A stretch of DNA of 64,000 nucleotides from Streptomyces pactum (GCF_016031615.1 NZ_JACYXC010000001.1:2294001-2358000), one strand, 5' to 3'; shown: positions 1-22,641, counted from the stretch's first letter. Notes: generated from the letters alone by a model not told the origin. Numbers and translations: made by a program.

Positions 1-59
1 CGCACCGGGGTACCGGCGGGGCGGGTGCGGCGGCTCGCCGACCGGGCACCCGGCGCGGC

Positions 60-317
60 TCAGGCCGCGTCGCAGACGCCCTTCATGCCGTCGATGAGGG
101 TCAGCACGGCTCTGGCGGACGGCAGGATCATGCGGCCCTCCCGGGTCAGCCGCGCCCCGGTCGAGTCACGGGTGAACAGCTTGGTCCCCAGCATCTGTTC
201 CAGGCACTTGATCTGGTAGCTGATGGCCGGCTGGGAGTATCCCAGCTCCTTCGCGGCCTGATCCATACGTCCAATTTCCGCCACGGACACGAAAGCGCGG
301 AACTCCCGCTCGTGCAT
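60..317 (-). CDS. LysR-type HTH-only small regulator
   Basis: An 85-residue protein that matches only the N-terminal winged helix-turn-helix of LysR-type regulators. The typical pattern of early F/A residues, AAKELGYSQPAISYQIKCLE as recognition helix region, and LFTRDSTGARLTREG as wing is visible. A normal LysR protein is about 300 residues with a ligand-binding domain; here a TGA stop ends the protein right after the linker helix. The ATG at 317 has a purine-rich GGGGG ribosome site about 6 nt upstream. A dyad at 388-406 with LysR-box geometry lies about 70 nt upstream and could be an autoregulatory site. It may be a genuine stand-alone DNA-binding protein or a relic of a full LysR gene; the clean start and conserved HTH favour the first. 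Confidence 0.75.
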   Translation of the reverse strand: MHEREFRAFVSVAEIGRMDQAAKELGYSQPAISYQIKCLEQMLGTKLFTRDSTGARLTREGRMILPSARAVLTLIDGMKGVCDAA

Positions 318-387
318 AGCGCCCCCTGTCTTATTTCAGCGCAACGTAAAAGCCCGCTAAAATTCTTTTCCCGAAGCACCGGATCTC

Positions 388-406
388 GTTATGTGCGGTC
401 CATAAC
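388..406. promoter_or_regulatory. Inverted repeat GTTATG-N7-CATAAC (LysR-box-like)
   Basis: A perfect 6-bp dyad separated by 7 bp, containing a T-N11-A core as in LysR-type operator sites, about 70 nt upstream of the LysR-like start at 317. A related, shorter-spaced dyad (GTTA-N8-TAAC, 57745-57760) sits just upstream of the SARP promoter. Binding by the small LysR-like protein is inference. Confidence 0.45.
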
Positions 407-854
407 AACTCATGCCATGGGGCGGATCAACGCGCCATGCAGGAAGCTGCAGCCGCCCCGGCGGAATGCGCCGTATCCGGTCCGGCGGGGGCCCGGCGGC
501 GGGCGCCGGCCGCCGGGGAACACCCCTGGTGGAGCCGTCGATACGCCCGGCATGCCCCGAATCCCCGGGACGCGGCGCGCGGCGGCGGCCGGCTCCGGAG
601 ACGGGCCGGCGGGCGTCCGGACGGGCGGTCGGCCGGTTGGCAGGAAGCTGTTACGCGCGTATACCGCCGGGGCGCGCACCGGCCGCCGGCCGGTGGCGCC
701 CGGGCCGCCCGGGCACCGCCGGGCACGGGGCCGGCGGCGGTACGGGCGCCTGCGGGGCGGCGCGCCCGGTCGGGGCGGCGCGCGGCGGCAGGCCGCCGGA
801 CCCGCGGGCCCGGCGGCGGGGCCGGTGGCAGGGAAGAGACAGCGAGGAGACAGC

Positions 855-887
855 GAGGGGGCCGACGTCGTGGACGTCGGCCCCCTC
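855..887 (-). terminator. 15-bp perfect hairpin downstream of mbtH
   Basis: Arms 855-869 and 873-887 are perfectly complementary around a 3-nt loop. It lies about 60 nt beyond the mbtH stop. No U-tract, as is usual for streptomycete terminators. Confidence 0.65.
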
Positions 888-900
888 ACCCGGTGCCGTG

Positions 901-937
901 CCGCCCGCCGCCGGGGCATCGGGACGGCGGCGGGCGG
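901..937 (-). terminator. 12-bp hairpin at mbtH 3' end
   Basis: Arms 901-912 and 926-937 pair perfectly around a 13-nt loop, only 9 nt past the mbtH stop. Together with the 855-887 hairpin it forms a tandem terminator-like structure. Confidence 0.5.
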
Positions 938-945
938 TGCCGGGA

Positions 946-1152
946 TCAGCCCATCTGGGCGACCAGGCTCTTGGGCCGCATGTCGGTCCAGTTCTCGTTG
1001 ATGTAGTCGAGGCACGCCTGGCGCGTGTCCTCGCCGTGCACGGAGGTCCAGCCCGCGGGGATCTCGGCGAACGCCGGCCACAGGGAGTGCTGCCCCTCCT
1101 CGTTGACCAGCACGTGGTAGCTGCCGTTCTCGTCCTCAAAGGGGTTGCTCAC
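946..1152 (-). CDS. MbtH-like protein (NRPS adenylation partner)
   Basis: A 68-residue MbtH-family protein. The family signature is clear: NEEGQHSLWPAFAEIP (residues about 17-32), then GWTSVHGEDTRQACLDYI and a WTDMRPKSL tail, with the conserved tryptophans in place. MbtH proteins bind the A domain N-terminal subdomain and are needed for solubility or activity of many actinobacterial A domains. The start is GTG at 1152, preceded by a strong GGAAGGA site. It is the only mbtH in the window and stands alone, about 7 kb beyond the end of NRPS-C and separated from it by oppositely oriented genes, so it must be transcribed independently. It presumably serves all three NRPSs. Confidence 0.95.
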   Translation of the reverse strand: MSNPFEDENGSYHVLVNEEGQHSLWPAFAEIPAGWTSVHGEDTRQACLDYINENWTDMRPKSLVAQMG

Positions 1153-1767
1153 GGCGTCCTTCCTTCCTGTCGATCATGTCTCAGCGCGTTCCAGGTGTTC
1201 CGGGTGACAACGGCACAACAAGCGTGACCTGACGCCCGTCCGGACGGTGGGGCCGGCACGGTCGCGTGCGAAAGGCCCCTGGTGTCCGTGGACGTCCCCC
1301 GGCCGGCGGGGCAGGAAGCGGGCCGACGTCCGCGGTCACGCCGCCCGGCCGGGAGCCGGAGCCGGAAGCACCGGTCACCGGGGGACGGCGCGGCCGCACG
1401 CCGCCCCACGGCGGACCCGGTCGCCGTTCACGCTCCATCCATACCCCCGCCCGGGGCCGCCGCTCCGCACTGTTTCGAATAATCCAATACGTGGCGCCCG
1501 TTCCCCTCCGGTCCCCGTATCGAATTCCTTGATATCCGCCGCGGCGGCTGTTGTCCGGGTCCGTACGCGATTACTCCCGGGGCCGGGCGCACACCGGACC
1601 CGGCAAGCCGATAGAAATCCTCGATGACGGCTCGGGACCGGCGCGCCCAGCTGATACCAACGGTGGGGGAAATCCATGGCGCCGCACCGCCGGCAGACGG
1701 ACCGCGCCCACCGGCACCCCCGGCCGCGCCACGCCGGGCGCGCACCCGACGAGAGGAAGACGACGAC
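1153..1767. other. Divergent intergenic region mbtH / P450-1
   Basis: About 615 bp without a credible gene. It separates mbtH (minus) from P450-1 (plus) and should hold both promoters. The stretch 1470-1620 is the least GC-rich. ATCGAATTCCTTG at 1519-1531 shares 9 of 13 positions with the element upstream of NRPS-C and lies about 237 nt upstream of the P450-1 start, a similar distance to that seen in front of NRPS-A and NRPS-C. Confidence 0.5.
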
Positions 1768-2997
1768 ATGTCCGAGGACACCCTTCAGGCCCCGGAGGAG
1801 CTGGGCGAGGACTTCCTCCGCGATCCGTATCCCGTGTACGCCCGGCTGCGCGAGCGCGGTCCGGTCGCCCGCATCCTGTTCAACGGCATGCCGATGTGGC
1901 TGGTGGTCGGGTACGCCGCGGCGCGCGCCGCGCTCGCCGAACCGGCGTTGCTCAAGGACCCCGACCGCGGCGCCCGGGTGTTCGCCGAGCGCACCGGCGC
2001 GGAGCACATGGAGGCGCCGGCCGAGCGGACGCTGGGCGAACGCATGCTGGTGGAGCACATGCTGAACATGGACCCGCCGGACCACACCCGGCTCCGCAAG
2101 CTGGTGGGCAAGGCGTTCACCGTGCGGCGCACCCAGGCGCTGCGGCCGGGGATCGAGCGGGTGGTGGGCCGACTGCTCGACGACGTCACCGACCAGGGCG
2201 AGACGGACCTGCTCAAGGCGCTGGCGTACCCCCTGCCGCTCACCGTGATCTCCGACATGATCGGGGTCCCGGAGGCCGACCAGGCCGTCTTCGGGGCGTG
2301 GTCCAACGCCCTGACCGTGGCCGTACGGCCGGAGGAGATGCAGCAGGTCGCCGACGAGATGGCGGCCTATCTCGTGACCCTCATCGCGGACAAGCGGGCC
2401 AACCCCGGCGACGACCTGGTCAGCGACCTGATCAAGGTCCGGGACGCCGGGGACCGGCTCAGCGAGAACGAGCTGGTGTCGATGGTCTTCCAGCTCCTGG
2501 TGGCCGGGTACGAGACCACCACCCATCTGATCGGCAACGGGGTGCTGGCGCTGCTGCGCCACCCCGAGCAGCTCGCCGCGGTCCGCGCCGACCGGTCGCT
2601 GCTGCCGGGGGCGGTGGAGGAGTTCTGCCGCTACGACAACGCGCTGCACCTGTCCACGCTGAGTATCACCGCCGAGCCGGTGGAGATCGGCGGGGTGGCC
2701 ATCCCGGCGGACGAGTTCGTCGTGGTCGCCCTCGGTTCCGCCAACCACGACCCGGAGCGCTTCCCCGACCCGGAGCGCTTCGACATCCGCCGGGAGGGCG
2801 GCGGGCACCTGGCGTTCGGCCACGGCATCCACCACTGCATGGGCGCGCCGCTGGCCCGGCTGCAGACCGAGATCGCGGTGGGCGTGCTGCTCGACCGCTT
2901 CTCCCGGATCGAGCCGGCGGTGGCGCCGGAGGAGCTGCGCCACGAGACGTCGCTGACCCGGGGTCTGGAGTCGCTGCCGGTCCGCCTGGTGCGCTGA
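1768..2997 (+). CDS. Cytochrome P450 (P450-1)
   Basis: A 409-residue soluble bacterial class-I P450. Visible landmarks: I-helix oxygen-binding motif LVAGYETTTH (AGxxTT type), K-helix ExxR in EEFCR, and the heme-binding loop FGHGIHHCMGAPLARLQ with the axial Cys. Start chosen at ATG 1768, which has GAGAGGAAG 8 nt upstream and gives the usual family length; an in-frame ATG at 1624 would add a low-complexity extension. It is followed by a hairpin at 3007-3039. The protein probably oxidises the peptide or an aminoacyl precursor, using ferredoxin supplied from elsewhere since no ferredoxin gene is present. Substrate not assignable from sequence. It looks unlike P450-2, whose I-helix is GGDETS. Confidence 0.9.
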   Translation: MSEDTLQAPEELGEDFLRDPYPVYARLRERGPVARILFNGMPMWLVVGYAAARAALAEPALLKDPDRGARVFAERTGAEHMEAPAERTLGERMLVEHMLNMDPPDHTRLRKLVGKAFTVRRTQALRPGIERVVGRLLDDVTDQGETDLLKALAYPLPLTVISDMIGVPEADQAVFGAWSNALTVAVRPEEMQQVADEMAAYLVTLIADKRANPGDDLVSDLIKVRDAGDRLSENELVSMVFQLLVAGYETTTHLIGNGVLALLRHPEQLAAVRADRSLLPGAVEEFCRYDNALHLSTLSITAEPVEIGGVAIPADEFVVVALGSANHDPERFPDPERFDIRREGGGHLAFGHGIHHCMGAPLARLQTEIAVGVLLDRFSRIEPAVAPEELRHETSLTRGLESLPVRLVR

Positions 2998-3006
2998 GCC
3001 CGGGCC

Positions 3007-3039
3007 GTCCCGGGGGGAGGCGTGGCCGTCCCCCGGGGC
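3007..3039 (+). terminator. Hairpin downstream of P450-1
   Basis: Arms 3007-3016 and 3030-3039 form a 10-bp stem (one G-T pair) with a 13-nt loop, starting 10 nt after the P450-1 stop. Confidence 0.45.
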
Positions 3040-3240
3040 CGCGTGGCCGGCCGGCGGGGTGGCGGCCGGCCGGCCGCGGTTCGGGGCGGCGGCGGCCCGG
3101 CGGACGGTGACGGCCGGCCCGGCGGCGGTGACGGAGGCCCGGGGCTGGTGACGGGGGCCCGGGGCCGGTGACGGGGGGCCCGGTGACGGCGGCCGGCCGG
3201 GCTCCCGGCCCGAGGGAGCCCGCGGCGACCGTACGGCGGC

Positions 3241-3350
3241 GGTGACGTTCGCGTGACCGGTGACGTCCGTGCGACCGGTCACGTCCGTGCGACCGGTCAC
3301 GTCCGTGGGGGCCGGTGACGTCCGTGGGGGCCGGTGACGTCCGGGGGGCC
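3241..3350. repeat. Six tandem 18-19-bp repeats, consensus GGTSACGTCCGTGSGRCC
   Basis: Units begin at 3241, 3259, 3277, 3295, 3314 and 3333, head to tail with no spacer. Each unit is itself partly palindromic (GGTCACG ... CGACC). Further GGTGACGG cores occur irregularly at about 3104-3190. The array lies 270-380 bp upstream of the DrrA-like start. It may be a multi-site operator or a slipped-strand expansion. Confidence 0.85.
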
Positions 3351-3621
3351 GGTGGGCCGGGTCGGAACCCGGCCGCCGGCCCGGCGCGCCCACCGCGGCC
3401 CGCACGCGCCCACCAGGGCCCGCACCGCACCCATCGGGGCCCGGCGGCGGGGCGATTCGAAAAACTGGAACTCCGCTGGTTTCGCCGGTCGCCGGAGAAC
3501 TACTGTCGCCGCTGATCGTATGGGGTCCTTGAGGTATGGAGGTTCGCTCCGGGTCACTCGTCGAGCGATCTCGGGTTCCAGCAGTCACCTCGGATCTCGC
3601 CGCCGCGTGGTGAGGAGTCTG

Positions 3622-4581
3622 ATGAACGTCGCAATCTCCGCCGAGGGTCTACGGAAGCGCTACGGCGACAACGAGGTGCTCAAGGGTGTCGATCTCACCG
3701 TCGAGGCCGGGACGGTGTTCGGGCTGCTGGGCCCCAACGGCGCGGGCAAGACGACGCTGGTCCGCATGCTGACCACGCTGCTCGAACCCGACGGGGGCAC
3801 CGCCACCGTCGCCGGGTACGACGTGGCCCGGCAGCCGCAGGACGTGCGTCGCAGCATCGGTCTGACGGGCCAGTACGCGGCGCTGGACGCGGACCTGACG
3901 GGCCGGGAGAACCTGGTGCTCATCGGCACCCTCCAGCACCTGGGCCGCAAGCAGGCCCGCGCCCGCGCCGAGGAGGTCCTGGAGAGGTTCGACCTGGTGG
4001 ACGCCGCCAACCGGACGGTGCGCACGTACTCCGGCGGTATGCGGCGCCGGCTGGACCTGGGCGCGAGCCTGATGGGCAGTCCGCCGGTGATCTTCCTGGA
4101 CGAGCCCACCACCGGGCTGGACGTGGTGAGCCGGACCGGGCTGTGGGAGATGGTCCGCGCGCAGGTCGCCGCGGGCGTCACGGTGCTGCTGACCACCCAG
4201 TACCTGGAGGAGGCCGACCAGCTCGCCCAGCGCGTCGCGGTGCTGGACAAGGGCGGGGTGGTCGCCGAGGGCACACCCGACGAGCTGAAGAACAAGATCG
4301 GCGGCGAGCGGCTCCAGATCACCGTCCGCACCCCGGAGATGGCGAAGGCCGCGCAGTCCGCGCTCGCCTCCGACGGTGCGGAGCAGCCGACCGTGGACGG
4401 CACCGGACTCCAGGTGTCGATGGCGCTGGAGACCGGGATCGCCGGGGTCGCCGCCGCGGCCGCGGCGCTGGAGCGCGCCTCGGTGGAGGTGGTGGACTTC
4501 GTCGTCCGCCGCCCCTCGCTGGACGAGGTCTTCCTGCAGCTGACCGGGCACACGACCGAAGCGGAGGCGACGGCCCGATGA
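3622..4581 (+). CDS. DrrA-type ABC transporter ATP-binding protein
   Basis: A 319-residue cytoplasmic ATPase of the daunorubicin-resistance (DrrA) subfamily. Walker A GPNGAGKTT (residues about 37-45), Q-loop region LTGQYAALD, ABC signature YSGGMRRRLDLG, Walker B VIFLDEPTTGLD and a TTQYLEEADQ switch-region histidine-less variant (Q in the H-loop position, as in DrrA proteins) are visible, plus the DrrA-type C-terminal extension (about 230-319) ending in PSLDEVFLQLTGH. ATG 3622 has GAGGAG 4 nt upstream. Its stop overlaps the start of the permease gene (ATGA), so the two are translationally coupled. Function: energises export of, and self-resistance to, the cluster product (inference from family and context). 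Confidence 0.93.
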   Translation: MNVAISAEGLRKRYGDNEVLKGVDLTVEAGTVFGLLGPNGAGKTTLVRMLTTLLEPDGGTATVAGYDVARQPQDVRRSIGLTGQYAALDADLTGRENLVLIGTLQHLGRKQARARAEEVLERFDLVDAANRTVRTYSGGMRRRLDLGASLMGSPPVIFLDEPTTGLDVVSRTGLWEMVRAQVAAGVTVLLTTQYLEEADQLAQRVAVLDKGGVVAEGTPDELKNKIGGERLQITVRTPEMAKAAQSALASDGAEQPTVDGTGLQVSMALETGIAGVAAAAAALERASVEVVDFVVRRPSLDEVFLQLTGHTTEAEATAR

Positions 4582-5378
4582 GCAACTCCTATGTGGTGAG
4601 CGACTCCGTCGCGCTGATCGGCCGGCACATGACGCACCTGCGGCGGATGCCGCAGAAGCTGGTCAGCGTCACCGTGATGCCGATCATGTTCGTGATCCTC
4701 TTCGGATACCTCTTCGGCAGCTCGATGCAGGTGCCCGAGGGCGACTACCACGAGTACATCATGGCGGGCATCTTCGTGCAGATGATGCTCTCCAGCGTCA
4801 TCAACACCGGCGTCGGAGTGGCGGAGGATCTCAACAACGGGCTGGTGGACCGGTTCCGTTCGCTGCCGATGGCGCAGAGCGCGGTGCTGATCAGCCGGAC
4901 CGTCTCCGACCTGATCCTCAACATGATCTCCTGCGTGATGATGCTGGGCATCGGGTTCCTCATCGGCTGGCGGGTGGACGGCGTGCTCCAGCTGCTCGCC
5001 GGCTTCCTGCTGCTGATGCTGCTCGGCCTGGTGATGGCCTGGATCGGCACCCTCGTCGGCCTGCTGCTCCGGCACGTCGAGGTGGTCAACTCGGTCACCG
5101 TGATGATCACGATGCCGCTGGCGTTCCTGTCCTCGACGTTCTACCCGTCCAGCAACCTGCCCGACTGGCTGCGTCACGTGGCCGAGTGGAACCCGGTCAG
5201 CACGGTGGTCACCGCGATGCGCGAGGTGTGGGGCAACCCCACCGGCAACGGCTCCGACCCGGCGTTCCCGCTCCAGCACCCGGTGCTGGTCTCGGTGGTG
5301 CTGCTGTCGGTGCTGCTGGCGCTGGTGGTGCCGCTGGCCAACCGGGCCTACCGGCGGGCGGTCGCCTCCTCCCGGTGA
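4578..5378 (+). CDS. DrrB-type ABC-2 transporter permease
   Basis: A 266-residue membrane protein with about six hydrophobic segments (near residues 28-46, 62-80, 107-133, 137-160, 167-185 and 235-256). It carries the ABC-2 permease feature of conserved loop sequences such as NGLVDRFRSLPM (cytosolic coupling region) and AFLSSTFYPSSNLPDWL. It overlaps the ATPase gene by 4 nt and ends the operon. With the ATPase it should form a homodimeric exporter for the peptide. The usual N-terminal cytosolic helix and overall DrrB length are intact. Confidence 0.93.
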   Translation: MSNSYVVSDSVALIGRHMTHLRRMPQKLVSVTVMPIMFVILFGYLFGSSMQVPEGDYHEYIMAGIFVQMMLSSVINTGVGVAEDLNNGLVDRFRSLPMAQSAVLISRTVSDLILNMISCVMMLGIGFLIGWRVDGVLQLLAGFLLLMLLGLVMAWIGTLVGLLLRHVEVVNSVTVMITMPLAFLSSTFYPSSNLPDWLRHVAEWNPVSTVVTAMREVWGNPTGNGSDPAFPLQHPVLVSVVLLSVLLALVVPLANRAYRRAVASSR

Positions 5379-5650
5379 ACCGGACCCACCGGCGGGTGGC
5401 CGCCGCGTCCCGGTGAACCACGCCGGCACCGGCCGGGACCGGACGCACCGCACGGTCCCGCCCCGTCCCGGATCCGAACGGCACCGTCGCCCGCGGGGGC
5501 GGCGGTGCCGTGGTCGTCACCGGGCCCGGGCCACCCGTGCCGGCACCGGTGGCAGCCGCCGGTGGAGCACACCCGCCACAGGTGGCGCCCGACCGGGGCG
5601 GTGCGGGAAATGTCGGGTGGCCGGGATGGGTGCCGCCGCACGATGGGGGC

Positions 5651-6463
5651 ATGGACGACACGACCTTGGTATCCCGCTTCCTCCGCGACGGCTTCGTGAA
5701 GCTGGAGGGTGCCGTCGCGCCGCGCGTGGCCGCGGACTGCGCACGGCTGCTGTGGCGGGAGACGGGCTGCGACCCGGACGATCCGGCGACCTGGACCCGG
5801 CCCGTGCACCGGTTGCCCGGCATGGCGCAGGGACCGTTCGCCGCCGCGCCCAACTCCCCCGCGCTGCACCGCGCGTACGACCTGCTCGTCGGCGAGGGAC
5901 GCTGGGAGCCGCGCTACTCGCTGGGCACGTTCCCGCTGCGCTTCCCGCACGAGGAGGAACCGGACGACGCGGGCTGGCACATCGAGGGGAGCTATCTGCC
6001 GGAGGGCGAGAGCTGGTACTTCACCAACCTGCGCTCCCACGGCCGGGCGCTGCTGATGCTCTTCCTGTTCAGCGAGGTCGGCGAGGAGGACGCGCCGACC
6101 CGGATCCGGGTCGGCTCGCACCTCGACGTGCCGAAAGTGCTGGAGCGTTACGGGGAGGACGGGGCGAGCGGGCCGACCCTCGCGCCCGACCTCGTGGCGG
6201 CGTCCGGTCACCGGCCCCTGGCCCTCGCCACCGGGTCCCCGGGCGACGTCTTCCTGTGCCACCCGTTCCTGGTGCACGCGGCGCAACCGCACCACGGGGT
6301 ACGGCCGCGCTTCATGGCCCAGCCGCCGCTGATGCCGGCCGCACCGTACGAACTGGAGCGGCCCGACGGCGCGTACTCGCCCGTGGAGATCGCGATCCGC
6401 CGGGGCCTGGGGCGGGACACCCCCGGCCCGGACGGCGCCGGCTCCGGCCGCGGCGCCGGGTAG
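5651..6463 (+). CDS. Phytanoyl-CoA dioxygenase (PhyH)-like protein
   Basis: A 270-residue protein resembling Fe(II)/2-oxoglutarate oxygenases of the PhyH family. It has the N-terminal FLRDGFVKLEGAV helix, a candidate iron-binding HxE in GWHIEGSY (residues about 111-118; H-x-E instead of the more usual H-x-D), and a distal candidate ligand pair in CHPFLVHAA with a following Arg (VRPRF) for 2-oxoglutarate. Start ATG 5651 is chosen because it begins the conserved region; only a weak GGGG precedes it. It could hydroxylate an amino acid or the peptide, but similar proteins also occur as housekeeping genes in Streptomyces. It stands between the exporter and an AraC regulator, so cluster membership is uncertain. 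Confidence 0.7.
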   Translation: MDDTTLVSRFLRDGFVKLEGAVAPRVAADCARLLWRETGCDPDDPATWTRPVHRLPGMAQGPFAAAPNSPALHRAYDLLVGEGRWEPRYSLGTFPLRFPHEEEPDDAGWHIEGSYLPEGESWYFTNLRSHGRALLMLFLFSEVGEEDAPTRIRVGSHLDVPKVLERYGEDGASGPTLAPDLVAASGHRPLALATGSPGDVFLCHPFLVHAAQPHHGVRPRFMAQPPLMPAAPYELERPDGAYSPVEIAIRRGLGRDTPGPDGAGSGRGAG

Positions 6464-6562
6464 GTGTGCCCGGCCCGTCGTCGGGGCGGGCGGGGAGCCG
6501 GTGCCCGGCAGCGGCGCCGGCGGCCGGCGCCGGGGGACGCACTCCCCGCCGGTCCCGGTGTG

Positions 6563-7477
6563 ATGGACTCCACCGGACGGGACGGGACGGCGGAGGAGGG
6601 GAGCCCGGGCGTGCTGGAGCGGCTGAACCAGGCCCTGGACCACATCGAGAGCCGGCTCGGCCAGGACGTCGAGGTGAAGGAGCTGGCCCGCATCGCGGCC
6701 ACCTCGGAGTACCACCTGCGCCGGATGTTCTCCGCGCTCGCGGGCATGCCGCTGTCGGAGTACATCCGGCGCCGCCGGCTCACCCTCGCGGGCGCCGAGG
6801 TGCTCGCGGGGCGCGACACGCTGCTGGAGATCGCGGTACGCCACGGCTACGGCTCGGTCGAGGCGTTCACGCGGGCCTTCCGCGCCATGCACGGCGTCGG
6901 GCCGGGCGAGGCCCGGCGTACCGGCGCCGCGCTCACCTCCCAGTCCCGGTTGGCCTTCCGCCTCACCGTCGAGGGGAGCGGCGCCATGCGGTACCGGGTC
7001 GTGGACAAGGCGGCCTTCACCGTCGTCGGGCTCAAGACCCGGGTGCCGCTGGTGCACACGGGGCCGAACCAGGCGATCGTGGACTTCGTCCGCGGGATCG
7101 GCCCTCGGACCCTGGAGCGCCTGGAGGAGCTGTCGGACCAGGAGCCGCACGGCATCGTCGCGGTCTGCGACGACCTGGACCCCGGCCGCGCCGAGGGCAC
7201 CGCACTCGACTACCACCACGGCGTGCTCACTTCCGCGCCCGCTCCTGAGGGCATGACCACGCTGGCCGTGCCGGCCGGCACCTGGGCGGTCTTCACCACC
7301 ACCGGGCCGGTGCCGCGGGCCGTCCAGGAGCTGTGGCGGGACGTGTTCACCCAGTGGTTCCCCTCGAACCGTTACCGCACCCGCGGCGGCCCCGAGATCC
7401 TCCGCACCCGCCTGTCGCCGGGCATGAGCGTGGCCGACGCCGAACTGTGGCTCCCGGTGGAGCCCGAGCACGGCTGA
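6563..7477 (+). CDS. AraC-family regulator with GyrI-like effector domain
   Basis: A 304-residue regulator. Residues about 12-115 form the double helix-turn-helix of AraC/XylS proteins (VKELARIAATSEYHLRRMFS as first HTH; LLEIAVRHGYGSVEAFTRAF as second). Residues about 140-300 resemble the GyrI-like small-molecule-binding domain (MRYRVVDKAAFTVVGL ... VPAGTWAVF ... AELWLPV). This HTH-plus-GyrI layout is that of Rob/BmrR-type sensors of amphipathic compounds, so it could sense a cluster product or toxin; it may equally be an unrelated flank gene. ATG 6563 gives the family length. The preceding gene ends 99 nt upstream. It converges on NRPS-C. Confidence 0.85.
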   Translation: MDSTGRDGTAEEGSPGVLERLNQALDHIESRLGQDVEVKELARIAATSEYHLRRMFSALAGMPLSEYIRRRRLTLAGAEVLAGRDTLLEIAVRHGYGSVEAFTRAFRAMHGVGPGEARRTGAALTSQSRLAFRLTVEGSGAMRYRVVDKAAFTVVGLKTRVPLVHTGPNQAIVDFVRGIGPRTLERLEELSDQEPHGIVAVCDDLDPGRAEGTALDYHHGVLTSAPAPEGMTTLAVPAGTWAVFTTTGPVPRAVQELWRDVFTQWFPSNRYRTRGGPEILRTRLSPGMSVADAELWLPVEPEHG

Positions 7478-7968
7478 GCACGGCCGGGCACGGCCGGGCG
7501 GCATCACCGGCCCCGGCGGCCGGGAGAACGGCGGACGCCGTCACCGGCGGCCGGGGAGGGCGGCGGACGGTGTCCCCGGCGGCCGGCGGCGGTGCGCCCG
7601 CCCCGGCCGCCGCCGGGTGGCGGCCCGGCCCGCCGTGCCGAGCCGGTGAACCACCGCCGGGTGGTGGTCCGGGCAGCGGCCGAACCGGCCGCCCCGGCCC
7701 CTGACGCGGCGGACCGGCGGCACCCCGTGGGGCGCCGCCGGTCCCCCACCGCCGCCGTCCTCCTACCGCGGCCGGTGTTCGGTACCGCGGCAGGCCGACC
7801 GGCGACGTGGACCACGGGCCCGGACCACCGACCTGACCCCCGCGGGCCCGACCGGACGGCCCGGGGCCCGCCGGCCGTCGCCGGACGGCCCGGGACCCGG
7901 CGGCCCGCAGCAGGCGGGCCCGGACCCGCCGGCCCGGCCCGCCGGTCCGTCCTACCTGCCCCGGCCCG
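7478..7968. other. Convergent intergenic region
   Basis: About 490 bp between the AraC-type gene (plus) and the 3' end of NRPS-C (minus). Extreme GC content with imperfect repeats of GCCGGACGGCCCGG-like sequence; an 8-bp stem at 7842-7849/7864-7871 could help terminate. No gene seen. Confidence 0.5.
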
Positions 7969-22219
<14,251 letters not shown>

Positions 22220-22420
22220 TCACTCACTCCACACTTGGTCGATCAACCCGGACGGGAACTGGTCACTCATCGCGCCTGAGCCGGCGAGGCGGCGCTCCTG
22301 TCAGCGCTCCGCAGGAAATGAGTGGGGGTCGCCCCGGTCCGCGCCGTCCCGCGGCGGCGGACGGGGAAGGGCTGGGAAGGGCTGGTGGGCACCGCCGGCT
22401 ACACAGAAGTCACAGCTCGC

Positions 22421-22476
22421 AGCCTGTCCCACGGCTCACGGGGGCGACAACGACAGTGCAAAGAATTAAGTACGCC
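22421..22476 (-). promoter_or_regulatory. Candidate NRPS-C promoter with conserved upstream box
   Basis: On the minus strand: box ACTTAATTCTTTG (22471-22459), 8 nt, TTGTCG (22450-22445), 18 nt, CAGGCT (22426-22421). The same arrangement with the same spacings occurs upstream of NRPS-A. A block of 32 nt (22476-22445) matches the NRPS-A block at 24 positions. Confidence 0.5.
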
Positions 22477-22599
22477 CGCCGGGCCGGGCGGCGCCGGTCC
22501 CTGACGGGGGCGGTGCCGGGTCCCGTGCCGGGCGGCACCGGTCCGGGACCGGTGCCGGTGGGCGGCGGGAGGGCCGCCGCCGGCCGTCCGCGCGGTGGA

Positions 22600-22639
22600 G
22601 GCCGGCCCGGCACTCCCTGCCGGGGGCGCCGGGCCGGCC
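22600..22639 (-). terminator. 12-bp hairpin after the ArnT-like gene
   Basis: Arms 22600-22611 and 22628-22639 pair perfectly with a 16-nt loop, 2 nt after the stop of the ArnT-like gene. Supports a separate promoter for NRPS-C. Confidence 0.5.
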
Positions 22640-22641
22640 GG

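Larger units (their letters stand above)
318..945. other. Intergenic region between lysR-like gene and mbtH
   Basis: About 630 bp with no convincing coding sequence. The part near 330-410 is comparatively AT-rich and should hold the promoter of the LysR-like gene, including the dyad at 388-406. The middle (430-850) is extreme-GC sequence in which all frames are open by composition only. The right end holds two perfect hairpins (855-887 and 901-937) that should terminate mbtH transcription. Confidence 0.6.
2998..3621. other. Repeat-rich intergenic region before the ABC exporter
   Basis: About 620 bp without a gene. After the P450-1 hairpin it is dominated by repeats of a GGTGACG core (about 3096-3350, see separate entry). 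The right end (about 3450-3600) is less GC-rich and probably holds the exporter promoter. ATTCGAAA at 3457-3464 followed by TCCGCTGG resembles ATTCGAAA plus TCCACTGG at about 55624-55640 upstream of the LuxR genes; this is a weak similarity. Confidence 0.5.
22220..22641. other. Promoter/leader region of NRPS-C
   Basis: About 420 bp. Next to the ArnT-like stop are GC hairpins (22600-22639; a second 12-bp inverted repeat at 22533-22557). The less GC-rich part 22420-22480 holds the conserved NRPS promoter element. The remaining roughly 200 nt form an untranslated leader; no small ORF in it is convincing. Confidence 0.6.

Noticed and set aside
312..1227. Several long plus- and minus-strand ORFs between the LysR-like gene and mbtH
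   Set aside because: Gly/Arg/Pro/Ala-rich composition in all frames, no motif, and they cover terminator hairpins and mbtH.
3241..3350. CRISPR array
   Set aside because: Units are directly adjacent without spacers and no cas genes are present.
1375..3588. A 737-codon minus-strand ORF across P450-1
   Set aside because: Antisense of an unambiguous P450 and continuing through the repeat array; composition artefact.
22322..22504. A 60-residue leader peptide ORF in the NRPS-C upstream region
   Set aside because: Wrong strand for NRPS-C, no ribosome site, and it overlaps the conserved promoter block.
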